From positions 62,001 through 126,000 of the IMG/VR virus record IMGVR_UViG_3300027985_000286: a stretch of 64,000 bases of DNA; one strand, given 5' to 3'. Shown piece after piece: positions 35,841 to 43,845 of the stretch; the stretch's first letter is position 1, and the number at the start of each line of letters is the position of its first letter. Position numbers and translations under genes: made by a program. Source of the stretch: a virus. The notes beneath the pieces are model-generated. The model saw only the letters and a list, made by a program, of their open reading frames with translations. It was not told the DNA's origin and searched no databases.

Positions 35841-36321
35841 ACTGAAGTAGCAACAGAGTTCAGGGATGATTCAAAAAGTCATAGGTCCCCTAAAGCGACT
35901 ATCCAAAACATCATTGCCCGTAGCCATACGGTTTTTGGTTTTGGGTTACACTAACTGAGTTCAGTACACGACCCCTTCAGTCAGAACGTGAGCATGACCA
36001 TAAAGGTGAGTAGGCGGTCAGCCTGTACCTACTTCTTACCTTGCTGTTGTCTGAGTGTTAACACTCACTGACGGTTTGTATCACTGCAGGATGCTCACGT
36101 TCCAACTATCCTGCAGTTCGGGTAACCCCGATCATTTGTTTCTCGGCTGTTTGCTTTAAGGTGCCTGAGTGCTTGTTAGTACAATGAGGTACCACACTCC
36201 CTAGGGCTACTCTCCAAGCCACAATGTTGCTGTGCCACTGCTTGGAGGGTCACCAGGTATAGTCAACCTGCCTTGCATTGTATATAGCGTTTTGTGTTTT
36301 GTAAAGATGCGAGAAGATGTC
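35841..36321 (+). other. Structured non-coding region, possible RNA gene or origin
   Basis: No credible gene lies here. The region has several inverted repeats: GAACGTGAGCAT (35984-35995) with ATGCTCACGTTC (36091-36102), ACTGCAGG (36083-36090) with CCTGCAGT (36110-36117), CTCCAAGC (36212-36219) with GCTTGGAG (36240-36247), and the 16-bp palindrome TGAGTGTTAACACTCA (36052-36067). The second overlaps the first arm's neighbourhood, so alternative folds are possible. No tRNA T-loop is visible. It could be a structured RNA or a replication origin near uvsY/uvsW. Confidence 0.55.
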
Positions 36322-36350
36322 TTGCTATTCTTAATCAATGGTGCTATGTT
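36322..36350 (+). promoter_or_regulatory. Sigma70-like early promoter, extended -10
   Basis: TTGCTA (36322-36327), 17 bases, then TATGTT (36345-36350) preceded by GGTGC. ACAACATAC follows, as at 31252 and 38509. Confidence 0.6.
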
Positions 36351-36383
36351 TACAACATACAAAACGTGATGAGAGACAATACA

Positions 36384-36920
36384 ATGACAAACCCAATCGT
36401 AGAAGCCGTAAGTCCTCTCAAGAACAGTGCAATGGACCGCGCTGAACAGCATGCCAACTCGTTGATCAATCGTGTGAAGAAAGAACTCGAGATTGGTGGG
36501 TGGGACCTTAATGCGGTCGCTCCTTACCCCAGAGCATGGGGGGCTAGCAAGAAAAGTTACGCAGAGGCGCGGAGCCGGAACGCAATGTTTTGGGCGTTGG
36601 TTGTACCTGCAGGAGAGCAAGCTTCACGTATAACTGGCAAGCCGTATATTGTGAAGTTGAGCGACACTAAAATCCAGAAGTTTGTTGATTCTGCTCGCAA
36701 AGATGCAGCTGAGCAGTATGACTCCTTCGTGGCCAAGCTTGTGTCGAAGATCGGTGAGGTGGAAAAGGCTTCGTTGATCGGAGACCATGTGTGGTCTCAT
36801 TCAATCTTAGTTGTCTCCAAGAGGGACGGTTCGGTTGAGCGTTGGAAGACCCAGATGATCATTAACGTGTCCAAGCTGGGCAATCTCTTCAATCAGTGGC
36901 CTACTCGTAAGGTCAAGTGA
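36384..36920 (+). CDS. Conserved phage/plasmid protein, unknown
   Basis: A 178-residue protein. EAVSPLKNSAMDRAEQHANS, APYPRAW and the C-terminal QMIINVSKLGNLFNQWPTRK follow a pattern I associate with uncharacterised proteins of phages and plasmids. The ATG at 36384 is the first after the promoter; the frame is open upstream without a ribosome site. No enzyme motif is visible. It heads a small operon with the next gene. Confidence 0.6.
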   Translation: MTNPIVEAVSPLKNSAMDRAEQHANSLINRVKKELEIGGWDLNAVAPYPRAWGASKKSYAEARSRNAMFWALVVPAGEQASRITGKPYIVKLSDTKIQKFVDSARKDAAEQYDSFVAKLVSKIGEVEKASLIGDHVWSHSILVVSKRDGSVERWKTQMIINVSKLGNLFNQWPTRKVK

Positions 36921-36933
36921 GGAGGGCTAGACT

Positions 36934-37311
36934 ATGGCAAGGCGCAGGTCGGTAAACGTGCATTCTTGGGAGTACATCACCAAAGGCGCAACAGAACCGC
37001 ACGTGAGATGGACTAACTCTGAGCTCGCCAAGTTTCACTACATGAACAAGAACGGTGTTTACTTTGAGCACCGTCGGATGGTTCATTTAGTCGGTATGGC
37101 AGTGAAAGCTGGATTCATAAGAAGCGGTTGGTACTTGGCATATTGTATGAGTACCCAACCTGATACCCTGAGCAAGTACGCAAGGATGAAAAAGGTAAAG
37201 GCAACCTCTCTGCACGTCACTGTTCAAATGATAAAGGAAAACACCGCCAAGGCTCTTTCGAGGTTACAAGAAGAAGGTTTCGATATCAACCAAGAGGTAC
37301 CCAACCTGTGA
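36934..37311 (+). CDS. Small basic protein, unknown
   Basis: A 125-residue protein (MARRRSVNVHSWEYITKGAT). GGAGGGC precedes the ATG. It is basic, contains several aromatic residues and ends with a helix. It probably shares a transcript with the gene before it. No family recognised. Confidence 0.55.
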   Translation: MARRRSVNVHSWEYITKGATEPHVRWTNSELAKFHYMNKNGVYFEHRRMVHLVGMAVKAGFIRSGWYLAYCMSTQPDTLSKYARMKKVKATSLHVTVQMIKENTAKALSRLQEEGFDINQEVPNL

Positions 37312-37317
37312 GGTCTT

Positions 37318-37467
37318 ATGGTACTGTATAACTGTATGCAAGAGGCGTGGATTGATACTGATGACGATACGTTCAATGTAGACATGACGCCGTCTATGAA
37401 TGTCCGTGATGAGGACCTAGAGTTTTGCGATCAGGCTGCTTTCTGGGTATGGTATAACGGTGAGTAG
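37318..37467 (+). CDS. Small acidic protein, unknown
   Basis: A 49-residue frame (MVLYNCMQEAWIDTDDDTFN) starting seven bases after the previous stop, with GAGG before the ATG and strongly acidic content. Its stop lies at the edge of the next late promoter. It is too short for family recognition. Confidence 0.4.
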   Translation: MVLYNCMQEAWIDTDDDTFNVDMTPSMNVRDEDLEFCDQAAFWVWYNGE

Positions 37468-37475
37468 GTTAAATA
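37468..37475 (+). promoter_or_regulatory. Late promoter box
   Basis: GTTAAATA lies 30 bases before the ATG at 37505 and follows directly on the stop of the small acidic gene. Confidence 0.55.
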
Positions 37476-37504
37476 CACTAGTCCCTTTTCAGAGTATACC
37501 CGCA

Positions 37505-37741
37505 ATGAGCAAGTTCACAAAGTACCTTTCTGAGTCTGCAGTGAGAGTCAACGCTGACGCCTTGGCTCTCGTTATCTCTAACACTGGAAATATTCCCAAA
37601 GGCACTGCGTTGGCATTGGCCAAGCAGATCGCGATTAGGGTGGAAGGTGGGAGAGCATGGGAGCGTCAGGTTCTCAACAACGTCGACGATAACCCAGACA
37701 AGGTTATAGCTCAGATCAAAGCAATTCTGGCCAAACCTTGA
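37505..37741 (+). CDS. Candidate internal head protein with capsid-targeting N-terminus
   Basis: A 78-residue protein. MSKFTKYLSE, the first ten residues, follows the targeting pattern of T4 internal proteins, with L-x-E at 8-10 as gp21 cut site. The mature 68 residues are mostly helical (NADALALVISNTGNIPKGTA). The late promoter starts 37 bases upstream. The ribosome site is weak. The frame is open further upstream to 37460, but that part contains the promoter. Its stop overlaps the TTG start of the next gene. Confidence 0.6.
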   Translation: MSKFTKYLSESAVRVNADALALVISNTGNIPKGTALALAKQIAIRVEGGRAWERQVLNNVDDNPDKVIAQIKAILAKP

Positions 37742-38160
37742 ACATACAACAAGTCTTAGAGCATGTAAACCAAAAGTATCAACCTGGCCCAGTCTATCAG
37801 TACGTAGAGGACCAGGTTGACTACTGGCAGTCACCAGACGAGTTTGAGGAAAGCAAGGCCGGGGATTGCGAGGATTTCGCCATTGCCAAGTTTTTTGCCT
37901 TGAAGGGTGTGGTAAAGGACAAAGGAAAGCTAAGCCTAGCCCATGTATCTCTAGCGAACGGTCAACAGCATATGGTCTGCATGTACGGTGACATGGTGCT
38001 AGACATACGCACTTCTCTTGTAGTCGATATCAAGCACCGTCCTGATATAGCCCAGCTCATCTACAAGTTCAACGAAGACAGTCTCACGATAGGGACCACT
38101 GTTATGAAAGGTGTTCCTAATATCAAGCCTTGGAAGGAAGTTCTTGCACGTATGAGTTAG
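37738..38160 (+). CDS. Transglutaminase-like cysteine protease fold protein
   Basis: A 140-residue protein. WQSPDEFEESKAGDCEDFAI places C44 in the G-D-C-E-D-F-A motif of bacterial transglutaminase-like cysteine proteinases, with H78 (GQQHMVCMY) and D89 (MVLDI) in the right order for a catalytic triad. It begins with TTG at 37738, overlapping the previous stop, so translation is probably coupled. It may cut a peptide bond or modify a host or virion protein; the target is unknown. No alternative start keeps the first helix. Confidence 0.65.
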   Translation: MNIQQVLEHVNQKYQPGPVYQYVEDQVDYWQSPDEFEESKAGDCEDFAIAKFFALKGVVKDKGKLSLAHVSLANGQQHMVCMYGDMVLDIRTSLVVDIKHRPDIAQLIYKFNEDSLTIGTTVMKGVPNIKPWKEVLARMS

Positions 38161-38264
38161 ACGTGTTAGCTTGTAAAGATACTTAGAGGATTAAAGCTTA
38201 AACCCAAGACGAGTTTTAGATTTGGTACAACAGTTGATTACATCATACTCAGGGAGGATATACA

Positions 38265-38474
38265 ATGGCTAAGATTATCGTTCTTAAGGAAATTGAGGTC
38301 CCTGAGGGTGACTACTGCTTTCTCAATAATAGGCCTGAAATCTGTATCAACCTCGACCCTTATACCCTGAATTGGGTAGAACCTCAGTGCGACCACGGGT
38401 TTTGTTGCCTTGAAAAGGATGAGGTAGGACTGAAGAAGTCACCCGAATGTAAGAAACTCCGTGTTTTGAAGTGA
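38265..38474 (+). CDS. Cysteine-rich GDYC protein 1
   Basis: A 69-residue protein with the pattern EGDYCF, ICIN, CDHGFCCL and a C-terminal PECKKLRVL. The same arrangement of Cys residues appears in the proteins at 40351 and 40768, so these are paralogs. The Cys may bind zinc or form disulfides. GGAGG precedes the ATG. About 100 bases upstream hold no gene; a weak promoter (TTGGTA, CATACT) is possible there. Confidence 0.6.
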   Translation: MAKIIVLKEIEVPEGDYCFLNNRPEICINLDPYTLNWVEPQCDHGFCCLEKDEVGLKKSPECKKLRVLK

Positions 38475-38478
38475 GTTG

Positions 38479-38507
38479 TTGCGTTTCTTCGTCAACGGTG
38501 CTAGAGT
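38479..38507 (+). promoter_or_regulatory. Sigma70-like early promoter, extended -10
   Basis: TTGCGT (38479-38484), 17 bases, then TAGAGT (38502-38507) preceded by GGTGC; ACAACATAC follows at 38509-38517. Confidence 0.55.
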
Positions 38508-38542
38508 AACAACATACAGAAGCACTTGATGAGGACTAGACA

Positions 38543-39703
38543 ATGAAGCAGACCTTCAAAGTTCCTACCAGCAAGATGGATTGGGTCAAGGCCAGGGTTG
38601 CCAAGCTCAATAAGCGCGCTTCAAAGCACAGTTTGCCTGGTCTTTACCTGACAGTGACGGGGACTCACGTTGAGCGCATAGTAGCTGACCCTTCTGACCC
38701 GCATAGTCAAAAGATCTGGGTAGAGTACACTGATTACACCGTAGAAGGTGAAACTCCTATCATCAAGGGTTGGGAGTTTATTGGGCGTATTGACCACGTT
38801 GATGGTCATAACATTACGCTCAGTGTACCTGGTTGCGATACCCAAATACCCGATGAGTTCAAAGATAGAGCTCCGTTTTGCGACCATTGCCGGACGCACC
38901 GTCTTAAGAAGAAGTCGTACATCATTACAAGAGACGGAGAGTTCATGCAAATTGGCTCTGCGTGCTTGAAAGAATTCTTCGATCGTCCTGTGGAGCAGCA
39001 GGTTCACAGGATGTCGGTGTTTGATGACATCGACCAGATGAATCAGAGCTGGGGGTTCAATGACTTCCGCCAGCCTTTGATGACCTCACTTGCGGTTGCG
39101 GCTGCGTCTATTCGGCAGTTTGGGTTCCAGAAGTCAGATTCTGAGAATCCAACCAAGCAGGACGTTATCACGTGGTTTAGCAGGGTTGGATGGCAGCATA
39201 AGGAACACCTCAAGCCTACTGTCAATGACCGCCGCATTGCTCGCAAGACTGTAAAGTGGGTGCGTCAGCAGAAAGCTAACAGCGAATTCATGCAGAACCT
39301 GCAAGCGTTTACGACTATGCGGTATGTGGACTTGAAGTACGCTGGGTTCCTTGCTGCTGCGGTTAACTCGTTCCTGCGGTCTGAGGCAGAGAAGAAAGAA
39401 AAAGAGGTTGTTGACAGTCATTGGGTTGGCAACATCAAGCAGCGCCTGGATCTGGATCTCACTTTGCAGCGAATGATTATCCGTGAGAACGAAGGTCACT
39501 ATGCTTACGCCTACGTTCCTAACTATACCTACATCCACATCTGGGTAGACGATGATGGAAATCGTTTCGTGTGGTTCGGTTCCAAGATCATTAGTGACGT
39601 GCCTGGAGAGCGTGTTAGCGTAAGGGGTACCGTTAAGGATCATAGTGAGTACAAGGGAATCAAGAATACGGTGCTTACCAGGGTTGTTGCCAAAGGGGCA
39701 TAA
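38543..39703 (+). CDS. Zinc-binding-type protein, unknown
   Basis: A 386-residue protein. Residues 110-145 (FCDHCRTHRLKKKSYI, then QIGSACLKEFF) hold C113, C116, H119 and C141, a likely zinc site. The last 25 residues (DHSEYKGIKNTVLTRVVAKG) recur in uncharacterised proteins from plasmids and phages, as far as I recall. No catalytic motif is visible. A nucleic-acid role is possible. The leader CACTTGATGAGGACTA resembles those at 31297 and 31772. Confidence 0.55.
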   Translation: MKQTFKVPTSKMDWVKARVAKLNKRASKHSLPGLYLTVTGTHVERIVADPSDPHSQKIWVEYTDYTVEGETPIIKGWEFIGRIDHVDGHNITLSVPGCDTQIPDEFKDRAPFCDHCRTHRLKKKSYIITRDGEFMQIGSACLKEFFDRPVEQQVHRMSVFDDIDQMNQSWGFNDFRQPLMTSLAVAAASIRQFGFQKSDSENPTKQDVITWFSRVGWQHKEHLKPTVNDRRIARKTVKWVRQQKANSEFMQNLQAFTTMRYVDLKYAGFLAAAVNSFLRSEAEKKEKEVVDSHWVGNIKQRLDLDLTLQRMIIRENEGHYAYAYVPNYTYIHIWVDDDGNRFVWFGSKIISDVPGERVSVRGTVKDHSEYKGIKNTVLTRVVAKGA

Positions 39704-39704
39704 T

Positions 39705-40022
39705 ATGAAACACATCATTGACATCGATACAGAGGCTCTTATCAAAGAAGCAGCGAGGTCAGCAGAGGCTGTTGCTCGTAAGTCAATCTCTGCTAACTTA
39801 GCACATAGGTTCCGTGGCCCACTAGGTTTTTGGGATTCCCCTGGTGGTGGTGATCTCTACGACCTTATGCTAGACAAGGTGAAAGACCTTGTCTCGAGCG
39901 ATGAGTTCGACCAGATGATCAACCGAATCATTCGGGAGAAGATGGAAGCGGCGGCTGACAGTGCAGTTAAAACGGCGTTGAACCATCTTGCTCGTAAAAA
40001 GGTTTTCCTGGAGAGAGTCTAG
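39705..40022 (+). CDS. Small helical protein, unknown
   Basis: A 105-residue protein (MKHIIDIDTEALIKEAARSA) one base after the previous stop. It is charged and helical, with a Gly/Pro segment near 38-50. No family recognised. ATG 39705 is favoured because it follows the stop directly (TAATATG). Confidence 0.5.
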   Translation: MKHIIDIDTEALIKEAARSAEAVARKSISANLAHRFRGPLGFWDSPGGGDLYDLMLDKVKDLVSSDEFDQMINRIIREKMEAAADSAVKTALNHLARKKVFLERV

Positions 40023-40024
40023 CC

Positions 40025-40321
40025 GTGTTTAACCTTTCTGAAATACCAGCTTGGCCTCAGCGACAAGATTCGCTTGCTGAACAGTTGTCAGACCTTCAAA
40101 TGGTTGCAGTTCGTCTTGGTATGTACGACGCAGCAGATGCCATTGTTCAGATGTACCCGAATCTTCCTAACCTGAAGTACGGCTGTCATTGTTGTTTAGG
40201 CACAGATAAAGAAGAGCCTGACGGTTGTGTTTTGGATGGTGGTTCAGTACGCTACTGTTTCTTAGCAACACAGTACGACAAGAAGGAAAAGTGCCCGTAT
40301 TGGAAGATAGTCACTTTGTGA
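40025..40321 (+). CDS. Small cysteine-rich protein, unknown
   Basis: A 98-residue protein that starts with GTG at 40025, two bases after the previous stop. The C-terminal half contains seven Cys (KYGCHCCLGTDKEEPDGC; RYCFLAT; EKCPYWKIV), a spacing related to but not the same as the GDYC proteins beside it. Metal binding is likely. Confidence 0.5.
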   Translation: MFNLSEIPAWPQRQDSLAEQLSDLQMVAVRLGMYDAADAIVQMYPNLPNLKYGCHCCLGTDKEEPDGCVLDGGSVRYCFLATQYDKKEKCPYWKIVTL

Positions 40322-40350
40322 CTAGTCTTGAAACCTTAGAGGTATTGGTT

Positions 40351-40764
40351 ATGAAAACGAAGAAGGTTACTCTTGAGGTTGAGGTTTCCGGCGGTGACTA
40401 CTGCTTTGACGAGGACTTTAACGGATGCCCTCATCTTACGTTGAGTTCTAACTCAACTTGCGCGCTTGGGTTCAAGCCGGAAATCGTCGATTTCCTTCAC
40501 ATCCGGAAAGATAGGGCTTGCGCAAACCTTCCGGATTGCCGCAACGACGATGCAGTGGATAATCAGAAGGAGTACCTGGTCTGTCACCCTGAAAAGGGGT
40601 TCTTTCGCGCATTCAGCAGTGTGGACATTGATGGATTTTTCCCTGAGCAGTGGACAGCTGATGAAGAGAAAGCGAAGGTTTTCACGGGTCGTCAGATTAA
40701 CGGGATTGTAAGGCTACACCCAAACCTGTTTGAGTTGTGCATGTTCAAGGTTAAGGAGGGCTGA
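40351..40764 (+). CDS. Cysteine-rich GDYC protein 2
   Basis: A 137-residue protein. The first 65 residues (VSGGDYCFDEDFNGCPHL, CALGFKP, ACANLPDC) repeat the layout of the protein at 38265. The C-terminal 70 residues are an addition without recognised features. ATG 40351 follows AGAGG at a longer spacing; the frame is open upstream in overlap with the previous gene. Confidence 0.55.
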   Translation: MKTKKVTLEVEVSGGDYCFDEDFNGCPHLTLSSNSTCALGFKPEIVDFLHIRKDRACANLPDCRNDDAVDNQKEYLVCHPEKGFFRAFSSVDIDGFFPEQWTADEEKAKVFTGRQINGIVRLHPNLFELCMFKVKEG

Positions 40765-40767
40765 CAC

Positions 40768-41091
40768 GTGGAATTCCAGCAAGTTGCTTTAAAGACTGCA
40801 GTTGTACCTAAAGGGGACTACTGTTGGTCGGACGGGTCAGGGTGTAGGTGGTTCTGCCACGATTCTCCTGTAGAGAATAGGTGTTTGAGAGGGTTTAAGC
40901 CTTCAGAACCAGAAGACCCGTTCGAGATCATTAAAGACCCGGAATGTGCAAGGTTAACTGTCATTCGACCCCGTATCTGCTTGGCGAAACCTTTGCGTTC
41001 TATTAAAAAGGCTTTACACTACTGGAAGCCGACAAGGCTTACTCTAAAGGTAAACCCAAGAATTCACGCTTGGCTTTGGTGGAACTTCTAA
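40768..41091 (+). CDS. Cysteine-rich GDYC protein 3
   Basis: A 107-residue protein starting with GTG at 40768 after AAGGAGG. It has PKGDYCWSDGSGCRWFC, NRCLRGFKP and DPECARLTV, the third member of the local family. The C-terminus is basic and unrelated to that of the second member. Confidence 0.55.
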   Translation: MEFQQVALKTAVVPKGDYCWSDGSGCRWFCHDSPVENRCLRGFKPSEPEDPFEIIKDPECARLTVIRPRICLAKPLRSIKKALHYWKPTRLTLKVNPRIHAWLWWNF

Positions 41092-41105
41092 GGAGACATT
41101 ACATC

Positions 41106-41558
41106 ATGAATAGCATCAAGAAAGAGGATATGACACCTGGTTGTACTATCTTTACCGTGCATGCCTTTTTGGATGGCGGTTCTTACATTGAAGAGCTCCG
41201 GGTAGTCAACCTCACGTCGAAGGATAGTCACTTTTTCGTTGATGGTTCTGAGTCTGAAAGGGCCTCTCGTAGCCAAGATTTTTTCGATGCTGTGCACGTT
41301 GGTAATGACAGAAGAGAGCAGTACACCTTTTTTGTGTCCTACCTGGACATGAACATTGTTCCCAACGGTTACAACAACCACAGAGCCTTTGCTACCAGGG
41401 AGGAGGCAGAGCACTACAAGAATCACCCTGAAATCTGGAGTAACGGACAAGGTGGCGTATCTGCTGATATGCGCGATAGCTTCCTTGATGATCTTTGGGA
41501 TGACTACGAAGAGGCGTACCCCTTCGACCGATTCGACGAACCCGATAGCACTGTGTAG
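41106..41558 (+). CDS. Acidic protein, unknown
   Basis: A 150-residue protein (MNSIKKEDMTPGCTIFTVHA) with a beta-rich N-terminal half and a very acidic C-terminus (DDLWDDYEEAYPFDRFDE). ATG 41106 follows AAGGAGA. It is the last gene before the hairpin that precedes the topoisomerase operon. No family recognised. Confidence 0.5.
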   Translation: MNSIKKEDMTPGCTIFTVHAFLDGGSYIEELRVVNLTSKDSHFFVDGSESERASRSQDFFDAVHVGNDRREQYTFFVSYLDMNIVPNGYNNHRAFATREEAEHYKNHPEIWSNGQGGVSADMRDSFLDDLWDDYEEAYPFDRFDEPDSTV

Positions 41559-41568
41559 GCCCCGGCCC

Positions 41569-41600
41569 AGAAGTCGTGGCAGAACGCCTCTCAGGCAGTC
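41569..41600 (+). repeat. Dispersed 32-bp repeat, copy 2, within a hairpin
   Basis: Matches copy 3 at 29 of 32 positions by eye. Here the repeat is part of a hairpin: CGTGGCAGA (41575-41583) pairs with TCTGCCACG (41599-41607), with an inner GCCT/AGGC stem. Located in the gap before the topoisomerase genes; it could act as a weak terminator, but there is no T run. Confidence 0.6.
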
Positions 41601-41615
41601 TGCCACGTATTGCTG

Positions 41616-41643
41616 TTGTATGCCAGCGCTGCTAAACTATGCT
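41616..41643 (+). promoter_or_regulatory. Sigma70-like promoter of topoisomerase operon
   Basis: TTGTAT (41616-41621), 16 bases and TATGCT (41638-41643), the same spacing and -35 as the promoter at 31223; 24 bases before the ATG. Confidence 0.5.
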
Positions 41644-41666
41644 GGAAAATACACCAGGGAGGCACA

Positions 41667-43523
41667 ATGAGCGATAACCTACACTCGAAGTACAAGATGC
41701 TGGACGAGCGCGAGCACGTCCTTATGCGCCCGGGGCGTTACGTAGGAAGTATCAAAGACCACGAAGGGATGTGCTGGGTGATGGATACCTCGAAGAAGAG
41801 GTTCCATCACCAGATAGCAAAGTACAACCCAGCGTTCCTCAAGCTCTTCGATGAAATCATTACCAACTCAGTGGACTTCAGCAAGACACCTGAAGGTAAG
41901 CATCTAGATACCATTGAGGTGACCTGTAACGCAGAGGATGGCTTGATTGAGGTGAAGGACAACGGTGGCATTCCTGTTGTCGTGCACCCAGATTACGGAG
42001 TGTATGTGCCAGAGCTGATTTTCTCCAACCTGCGCGCCGGGTCGAATTTTGACGATACTGAGGACTCTGTAGGAGCAGGGCAGAACGGAGAAGGTGCTGC
42101 CCTGGTGGCAATCTTCAGCAAAGAGTTCCGTGTGAAGACTTGTGACGGAAAGAACTCTTTTGTCCAGGAGTACACTGAAAACCTGCTCTACAGGACAGCG
42201 CCTGTAGTAACCAAGTCTGGCGAGCGTGGTACTACCATCAGTTACCGGGCGGACTGTAGTACCCTAGGTACCAGGTTCGAGGATAGCGTTCACGCTATTG
42301 TTCGTCGGGTGTATGATGTTGCAGGCACTAACCCTAAACTCAAGGTGTTTCTTAACGGTCAGCGAATCGGACCGTTCAAGAGTTTTGGTGATTACGTGCT
42401 CCACTGCTACGGAGGCGGTGACGCATCTGACCTTGTGTTCGAAGAGCAGAAGGACTGGCGAGTGGGGGTTAGCGTATCTGACGATGGCTTCCAGCACATT
42501 TCATTTGTCAACTGTACTGAGACCAAAATCGGTGGTTCTCACGTTAACCATGTAGCCTATGGTATTGCAAACAAGTTGCGTGACGTGATCTTGAAGAAGC
42601 ACAAGGTTGATGTTAAACCGCAACAGATTATGCAGTACATGCGCATCTTCATTGATGCTACTCTGGTTCGTCCTCGTTATAGCTCTCAGACCAAGGATGA
42701 CCTTATTACCGAGGAACGCGAATTCCAGAGCAAGTTCACCCCAACAGATAAGTTCATTAATCAGGTTTTCACCAGCCCTGTTGTTGAGTCTGTTATGAAC
42801 TGGGTAATGGCAAAGCAGAGAGCGGAAGAGCTTGCAGAGCTGCAGAAGAAGCAGAAGCAGAAGAAAAAAGAGAGGATTGCGCAGCATATTGAGTGTATTG
42901 GAAAGGGAGGCCCCAACAAGCCCCGAGCCTTGCATTTGATGGAGGGGCTGTCTGCGTGCAACAATTTCATCAACGTCTACAACAGTGACATCCACGGCGC
43001 ATACCCTCTGCGCGGTAAGGTCCTTAACGTTCGCGAAGAGAAGCTCTCGGTAATCGCAAAGAACGCTGAGCTGATGAACATTATGGGCATCATGGGTCTC
43101 CAGATTGGAAAGCCGGCAACTGGGCTGAACTACGAGATCATCAGAATTACCACAGACATGGACTACGATGGTATATCCATTGCAGCCATGCTTATTAACT
43201 TTTTCAGCTTCTGGCCAGAACTGTTTGACGATGGTCGTATACAGGTCCTTCAGTCCCCGTTGTACGTTGCTTCTAAGGGTAAGAACGTTCTGCGCTACTA
43301 CTCGACCGAGGAGTACATGGATGATGTGAGCAAGGGTAAGCTCAAGGGGTATACTGTAAACCACATGAAGGGGTTGGGAAGCTTGTCTACTGACGACTAC
43401 GACGAGATGATCAACAACCCTCGTTTCATTATTGTACGTCGTGACCAAGAGGCTGAGAAGTACCTTGACATCGCCTTTGGTAGTGTTTCCCAGAAGCGCA
43501 AGAAGTGGTTGATGGAGAATTAA
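41667..43523 (+). CDS. 39: Type II topoisomerase large subunit (gp39 and gp60 in one chain)
   Basis: A 618-residue protein. The N-terminal GHKL ATPase has DEIITNSVDFSK, EVKDNGGIPV and GAGQNGEGAAL; the transducer follows; the C-terminal part is a TOPRIM domain with MEGLSACNNF and TTDMDYDGISI. In T4 the last part is a separate gene (60). Here the chain is continuous. It pairs with gp52 to relax and decatenate DNA. GGGAGG precedes ATG 41667; the frame extends upstream without a ribosome site. Confidence 0.93.
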   Translation: MSDNLHSKYKMLDEREHVLMRPGRYVGSIKDHEGMCWVMDTSKKRFHHQIAKYNPAFLKLFDEIITNSVDFSKTPEGKHLDTIEVTCNAEDGLIEVKDNGGIPVVVHPDYGVYVPELIFSNLRAGSNFDDTEDSVGAGQNGEGAALVAIFSKEFRVKTCDGKNSFVQEYTENLLYRTAPVVTKSGERGTTISYRADCSTLGTRFEDSVHAIVRRVYDVAGTNPKLKVFLNGQRIGPFKSFGDYVLHCYGGGDASDLVFEEQKDWRVGVSVSDDGFQHISFVNCTETKIGGSHVNHVAYGIANKLRDVILKKHKVDVKPQQIMQYMRIFIDATLVRPRYSSQTKDDLITEEREFQSKFTPTDKFINQVFTSPVVESVMNWVMAKQRAEELAELQKKQKQKKKERIAQHIECIGKGGPNKPRALHLMEGLSACNNFINVYNSDIHGAYPLRGKVLNVREEKLSVIAKNAELMNIMGIMGLQIGKPATGLNYEIIRITTDMDYDGISIAAMLINFFSFWPELFDDGRIQVLQSPLYVASKGKNVLRYYSTEEYMDDVSKGKLKGYTVNHMKGLGSLSTDDYDEMINNPRFIIVRRDQEAEKYLDIAFGSVSQKRKKWLMEN

Positions 43524-43525
43524 CA

Positions 43526-43843
43526 GTGGCTTCAATGGTAATAGACAGGTACAACAGCAGTGAGCTCAAGGTTTACGTCCAGGGTGAGCTTGTCGCCGAT
43601 ATGCACGTTTCGAAAGTTGGCAAGGCTGCGCTAACCAGAGCCTATAAGTCCGCAGTCAGTATGGCAACGGCTTTGGGCATGGACCTAGTCATCAACGATA
43701 AACCTGAATGGCTGGTTGTCAATTTGGCTAGTGAGTTACTAGGTGCAATGAACAACCCTACAGGTTCCAGGAGGCAGAGCGACATCATTGCTGACCTTGA
43801 GAGTGCAATGAAGGTTGCCTCAGCCAATAATCCTAGGAAGTAA
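43526..43843 (+). CDS. Small protein in topoisomerase operon, unknown
   Basis: A 105-residue protein. GTG 43526 is chosen because GGAG lies eight bases before it; ATG 43535 is possible. The C-terminal half is helical (RQSDIIADLESAMKVASANN). It starts two bases after the topoisomerase stop, so it is co-translated. No family recognised. Confidence 0.5.
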   Translation: MASMVIDRYNSSELKVYVQGELVADMHVSKVGKAALTRAYKSAVSMATALGMDLVINDKPEWLVVNLASELLGAMNNPTGSRRQSDIIADLESAMKVASANNPRK

Positions 43844-43845
43844 CC

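Noticed and set aside
35841-36321. tRNA genes
   Set aside because: I looked for GTTCRAnYC T-loops with acceptor stems in this gap and found none; TTCGGGTAACCCC does not fit a T-arm.
36207-36620. 137-residue minus-strand frame across the promoter at 36322
   Set aside because: It covers an intergenic structured region and the start of a plus-strand gene and has no start signals.
42501-43535. 344-residue open frame on the minus strand
   Set aside because: It lies fully antisense to the clear topoisomerase large subunit, has no ribosome site and its translation shows no motif; it is a shadow of codon bias.
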